From positions 155,702,618-155,766,617 of the forward strand of contig NC_092860.1 in assembly GCF_032062135.1 (NCBI RefSeq): DNA of 64,000 nt, in the 5' to 3' direction. Each line of letters starts with the position of its first letter. Position 1 is the first letter of the stretch. Origin of the DNA: Pyxicephalus adspersus. Taxonomy: Eukaryota > Chordata > Amphibia > Anura > Pyxicephalidae. Shown one piece after another: positions 43,101 through 64,000 of this stretch. Below the pieces are notes generated by a model, which searched no databases, was not told the origin of the DNA, and saw only the letters and a program-made list of their open reading frames with translations. The translations under genes and the position numbers were made by a program.

Positions 43101-43470
43101 TACAGAATATCTTCCCTCCCCCGGATTCTTCCTTTACTTTGTCCCAATGCTGTGACCCACCCCTGTGCTTCTATCATTGTTGGTGGTTTTTTCCCACAAA
43201 GAGAACCTTATACCGGGTCTGAGCCATCAGCCTGAGATGTTTTCCAATAGTGTTGAATACCTGCATCCCCCGCCACATGCTGTGGTTCCTCCCGCCAGCC
43301 CCTGCTTTATTACTAGACACAGTAGGAATGTAGGCTCCATTGGGTTGAACCATTCTGCAAAGTGGGGGAGGCCAGTATTCTACAAACATTGCAGGAGCGA
43401 CGCATTTGATTCTATTCCAGAAGCACAGTCTCTTTATTGTATACCAAATGCTAAAATTAAAAACTATCAC
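43101..43470. other. Sequence between repeat array and ADAM 3' UTR
   Basis: Nothing recognised; moderately GC-rich near the array. The minus-strand frame at 43174-43470 has no family signal. Confidence 0.35.
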
Positions 43471-43491
43471 ACATCAACTGTATAAAAAAAC

Positions 43492-43497
43492 TTTATT
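43492..43497 (-). promoter_or_regulatory. Candidate poly(A) signal of the ADAM gene
   Basis: The first AATAAA on the minus strand after the ADAM stop codon at 45099. It would give a 3' UTR of about 1.6 kb (45098 down to about 43475). Confidence 0.55.
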
Positions 43498-45098
43498 TTT
43501 TTCATAAAAGTAAAATTTTCAGTACCAAGCAATTAAATAGCAGTACAAAATCTTTGCACTTCCCGAGGAGATTTGGCTCAGACAGAGCACAAGCCTTGTA
43601 AACATTTCTTAATATTGGGGGGTACCTGGCAGTCCTGGGGGACAGGCTGGAGTCGGATACAGGAAATGAATTCTAGTAAGGAATGGGTTTCCTATGATTG
43701 GGCTGAGGATATCAGTGCAGACCCGCAGGATAGACAAAACAGACATAACGTTGGTACTCCTTGGATATCTCAGGCCAACCACCAATATGTCCAACTATAA
43801 ACCTACAACCAATCACAGCTCAGTCCCACACTTTTTTTCTGTATTGACTACATTGCAATATAAATAAATAATTTCATGAAAACAATTTTATATAAAGGGT
43901 CAGATTATGTGATATTATTATAAACGATATAAATAGGTTTTGTTTCCAACCTTGTGTGTTCACTATCATTCCTATGAATAGAAACCTTGAAAAAAACTAG
44001 ACATAGCACCAAGGCCCATAGAAGCTCTGCTGAGATCTCACAGCTTTTTCACAGTTTTATCAGATTCACCTTCATTATCTATCTTGATGAATAGAGGTTC
44101 GCAAGATTCATATTTCCTAAAATTTTGGAAATATTGTATGAAAACAATTATGGATTCACCTGTAAAGTGCTCCATTTATGTTCATTTCCATGGGCAAAGC
44201 AGATGTTTTCAATACTAATTTCTGAATTCAGAAGCCACGACAGATCGGAAGTCGTCCAATTGGCTGATCCATCAAGGACTCATCGGCAATTATATAGCAT
44301 GCTTGGACAACACCATGAAAGTATACGTACATCGTAATTCCTCAACTAGACTCTTTGTAATGGGTTAACCTACCAAAGAGAAGGTCCTTCTGAGATGTTT
44401 ACCCTCTTCTCTTTATATTCCAGAAGTCACATTCACTCAATTTCTGAAGGGTTTGTATGGGTGAATGTGTCAAGGATACCCGTAGTAGTATAGTCACGTT
44501 CTGGTAGACTTGTTCTTTTGATCTACTCATCCATGATAGCCTCTCGAAGCTCAAGTCCTGTAGAATGTGACTAACTCCTAGGAGAAGAAAAGAGAATCAC
44601 TGGACGTTGCATGGTTGGAAATGATCAAAGACAATAATCACGGTCAATGCTTGAGGCCATGACTAGCACATGAGGAAAGGGAATGTCCATTCTTTTGGTC
44701 ACAAGAGCATTCAATCTTCTAGAATTCTGTAGGATCCCATCAATGGTCCCACAAGTCTAGGTTGGCTTTGGGGAACAAACTTCCTTCTCAAAAGAAAACT
44801 TCCAGTATGGCAGACACCCCATCAAGATATCCATTGGTCACATCTGAAGTCATTATCCCTGGGTTAAATGCTATTATTACCGAGCTGGCTGAGAAAGCCA
44901 GGAAGACCAGGGGGTTCCTTCCAGTGCAGTACACCACAACATACTCTCCATTTCTCCGTTCTCACAGCAACGTCCATCCAGTCTGAGAATACGTCATTCA
45001 AAGATCTGAAGGAAGTCTTCTCATCCTTTTAGTGCAAATGTCAGGACAATTTCACTCCTGACTTTTGGTGAAGACAGTCAATACGAGTACCTTGGGTG

Positions 45099-61581
<16,483 letters not shown>

Positions 61582-62947
61582 CTATTAAAAAAAGAAACAT
61601 TTAATGAAATGTAAAGCAAGGCTAATATTACAACAAAAATAAAAGAAGAACTTTGATGTTGTTGGACTGATTTTACCTATTATTAGTTGTGGACACTGTA
61701 CTGCAGCCCTGGCACCGGCCATCAATTCCCAGCTGTCAAAATAACAGCCAGGATATGCTGTGTAAATGCTGCAGCTTTAATGGAACCTTGTGACAACATG
61801 TTTATTCACAGAGACATACAAAGTAACATTTGTTTATTTTGTATCCACTTTGTTTCATTCATTAGCTGAGCTTCCACTCTGACCAACCAAACAACAAAAC
61901 GTTTTGTTTTTTTACCTCTTAAAGGGGACCTTTCATTCCACTGAATGACCAGTGACCCAGAAAATGGCCTGGTGTGGCTTTTTGGGAAATTTGGCCCGTG
62001 TTGTACTTGGCTCTACTTGATAAGTAAAAATAGTTTAACTTTTTACTTTTCAGATATGTATTTTACTGACTTCTAGTATAATAAGTGATATGGGGAGGGG
62101 CCCCTAGTTTATCCTATTTGTTTTCAGTTTAACTTCTTGCTCCCCTTCCCCCCCAGGAAATAGGAAAAAAAGTTTTAAAAACTGGTAATAAAACGTTCAC
62201 ATCCTCCCTGACCTTGTGATTAAGGGCATGTGATCATAATTGTAGAAATGCAAAATTTCGCTGCATAAGCCCTAGGGAATTATTTATTTTCTGACGAATA
62301 GCAGGGTCATAGCAGATGAAAAATAATATCATATATTTAAAGAGAAAGAGAATGTATTATTTATGACAACCTAAAGACCGTCATCAACAAAATCATGAGA
62401 TTCACCAAAAAATCCTTCTATATTTGTCCGCTCTGACACAAAACTCATAGACAAGTGTCACCCCGGGTGTACAATGACCGAGAGGTGCGACCACAGGGCA
62501 GACCCCTGTCATTGCAGACCCCCGTCCACACATTCTCCTTGTCTCTAATATTTATTTCCTCCCATTCCCCCGATCCGGCCACCTTCCCTGTGACTATTTA
62601 TACCTAGAAGTGTGAATGAAATGCAGGAATAACAATGTCTTCCCACAATCCCGCAGTATAAATAAAGCCTCCCCCTTTGCTATTTAGGGACCGTTGTGTT
62701 TTCTTTACTATTCTGGGCACCAGATGGCAGAGATTATCCAGTCTGGGTCTGCTTGATGACAACATCCAGGTCCCCTTGCCTGAAATACAAGACTACACAC
62801 AGCCAAGACCCCGGGATGGTCTGAGGTACACAATGGAGGATTAGCACTTTTGTTTGGGGGCCCTTGGCTCTATCGGGCATCTGGGCACCGTCGGGGGTCA
62901 CATGGCGTCACGCTATTCCTTTGGAAAATGTTGTTGTTTTCAGACAC
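61582..62947. other. ADAM upstream intron, no recognised exon
   Basis: I searched the minus strand for a signal-peptide exon and the first prodomain exon and found none with matching phase. 61915-61945 carries 'cttaaaggggacctttcatt', a type of repeat end often seen in frog DNA. Confidence 0.35.
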
Positions 62948-63003
62948 TTAATGTACAGCACTGCATAATATGTTGGCGCTATATAAATCCTTAATATTAA
63001 TAA
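62948..63003 (-). repeat. 'gtacagcactgcataatatg' tail repeat
   Basis: 'gtacagcactgcataatatg' then 'ttggcgctatataaatcctt' and AT-rich end. Short copy of the 4962 family. Confidence 0.8.
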
Positions 63004-63922
63004 ATCTGGCCTGGCAGCCGTATTTGATCAATGCCATGTTTACAATGATCTCACAGTTCTGTTCTTTCCCTCCATGCACCATTGGCCTCAGACCCCAAGA
63101 AATGACCAACGTTTAAACTAAAGAATAAGCCATGTTCAGTTACTTCCTATCCCAGGGTGACAACGCTGCTTAGGTATTGATACACTACAAATAATGTTGT
63201 CACCCTAGGACAGGATGTGTGTTATTGGCAGGATCATGTTGAAGAATATTAATAAGGACTGGTAAGCTGCAGTATTTTTTACTGAACCAACTGTAACAAC
63301 CTAAAATAATGACTTCCTGTAAACACTTTCAGTATGTGTCACCACAGGGAACGTGGTGAGCCATATACCAGGGTTCATGCACGTACACCGCCACGCATTA
63401 CTGGCTGCAGGGACGGGGGTTGGGGAGACATGCAACACACGCCTATAACATGACAAGGCCACAGATTTGGTTGTTTTTTTCTGGGCCAATAAGAATGCTT
63501 GATTTTTTCTGTTTTATAGGGTGCAAACCTGCTGAATTCTACATTACGGAGAGAAAATTCCACTGTGACCGCATACAGACTCCAATGCTGCCCACAAAGT
63601 CAAAGTTTTACTTTCAGATCATTTTTTTGGAAGATTGAATTTCAGCAAATTAAGCCATTGCAGGTGCTGGGGGGTAATAATAATCCAGAAACATCTGAGA
63701 TGCAAAGGATTATGGGAAATCTTCTATCCTACAGAAATAATAATTGCAGTGCAAGGAATGCATACAACACCGTCCAATCAGAGCTCATTGCAGATAGAAC
63801 GCCTCCCCATTCGGTTTAATGGAAGTAGCTGGCCAATCAAGGACAGGCAGAAGCTACATGAGTACAGAGAGCGGTGCTCCGATTCATTTGAATGGGGGAG
63901 TTGGGGAGAACAGTTGGGGAGA
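63004..63922. other. Right-end sequence, no recognised gene
   Basis: No coding family motif on either strand. It is probably still intron or upstream flank of the ADAM gene. Confidence 0.35.
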
Positions 63923-64000
63923 TCATCACTTGTCTTATTCTAGGATCATCACTTGTTATATTCTAGGATCATCACTTCTCATATTCTAAGATCATCACTT
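63923..64000. repeat. 23-bp tandem repeat running off the window
   Basis: 'gatcatcacttgtcttattc'-type units of 23 bases repeat three to four times up to the last base, so the array continues beyond the window. Confidence 0.88.

Noticed and set aside
62740..62800. Possible upstream ADAM exon after TTGTATTTCAG on the minus strand
   Set aside because: No donor in the right phase and no similarity to an ADAM prodomain or signal peptide.

Overview
The window looks like draft nuclear DNA from a vertebrate, most likely an anuran amphibian. The coding parts are split by GT/AG introns. An ADAM gene resembles ADAM33 / Xenopus ADAM13 and is about the size I recall for the Xenopus protein. The intergenic and intronic DNA is full of short inverted-repeat transposons, minisatellites and the '(ATT)n - atagcgccaacatat - gcgctgtacat' tail repeat that I associate with frog genomes. 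Three runs of N (1581-2469, 7084-7367, 21055-21522) are assembly gaps. Species assignment is inference.

Layout. (1) 0.7-3.0 kb, minus strand: pieces of a gene pairing a tachylectin-2-like beta-propeller lectin region with an aerolysin-like pore-forming region; it carries stops and is probably a pseudogene. (2) 5.4-6.0 kb, plus: a 5'-truncated olfactory receptor pseudogene. (3) 15.35-16.33 kb, plus: an intact single-exon olfactory receptor closely related to it. (4) 19.3-35.2 kb, minus: a PC-esterase domain protein gene (PCED1 family, probably pced1a). Twelve coding exons give about 511 residues in one consistent frame, and the C-terminal half is a chain of phase 1-1 exons, two of which look like a tandem duplication. 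(5) 38.06-38.34 kb, minus: a 91-codon open frame with coding character that I cannot identify. (6) 41.5-43.1 kb: a decayed Tc1-like transposase next to a broken retroelement-like reading frame with a tandem-monomer array. (7) 43.5-61.6 kb, minus: an ADAM metalloprotease-disintegrin gene. Twenty-one coding exons give about 862 residues, from inside the prodomain to the stop; the signal-peptide exon(s) were not found and probably lie beyond 64 kb.

PCED1A and ADAM33 both map to human chromosome 20p13. Finding their relatives side by side on the same strand supports these identities and suggests old synteny. The genes do not form a pathway: one is a putative GDSL/SGNH-type hydrolase, one a cell-surface protease and adhesion protein, and the olfactory receptors are a local pair. 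All exon boundaries were read by eye from splice signals and reading-frame phase, with no alignment tool.
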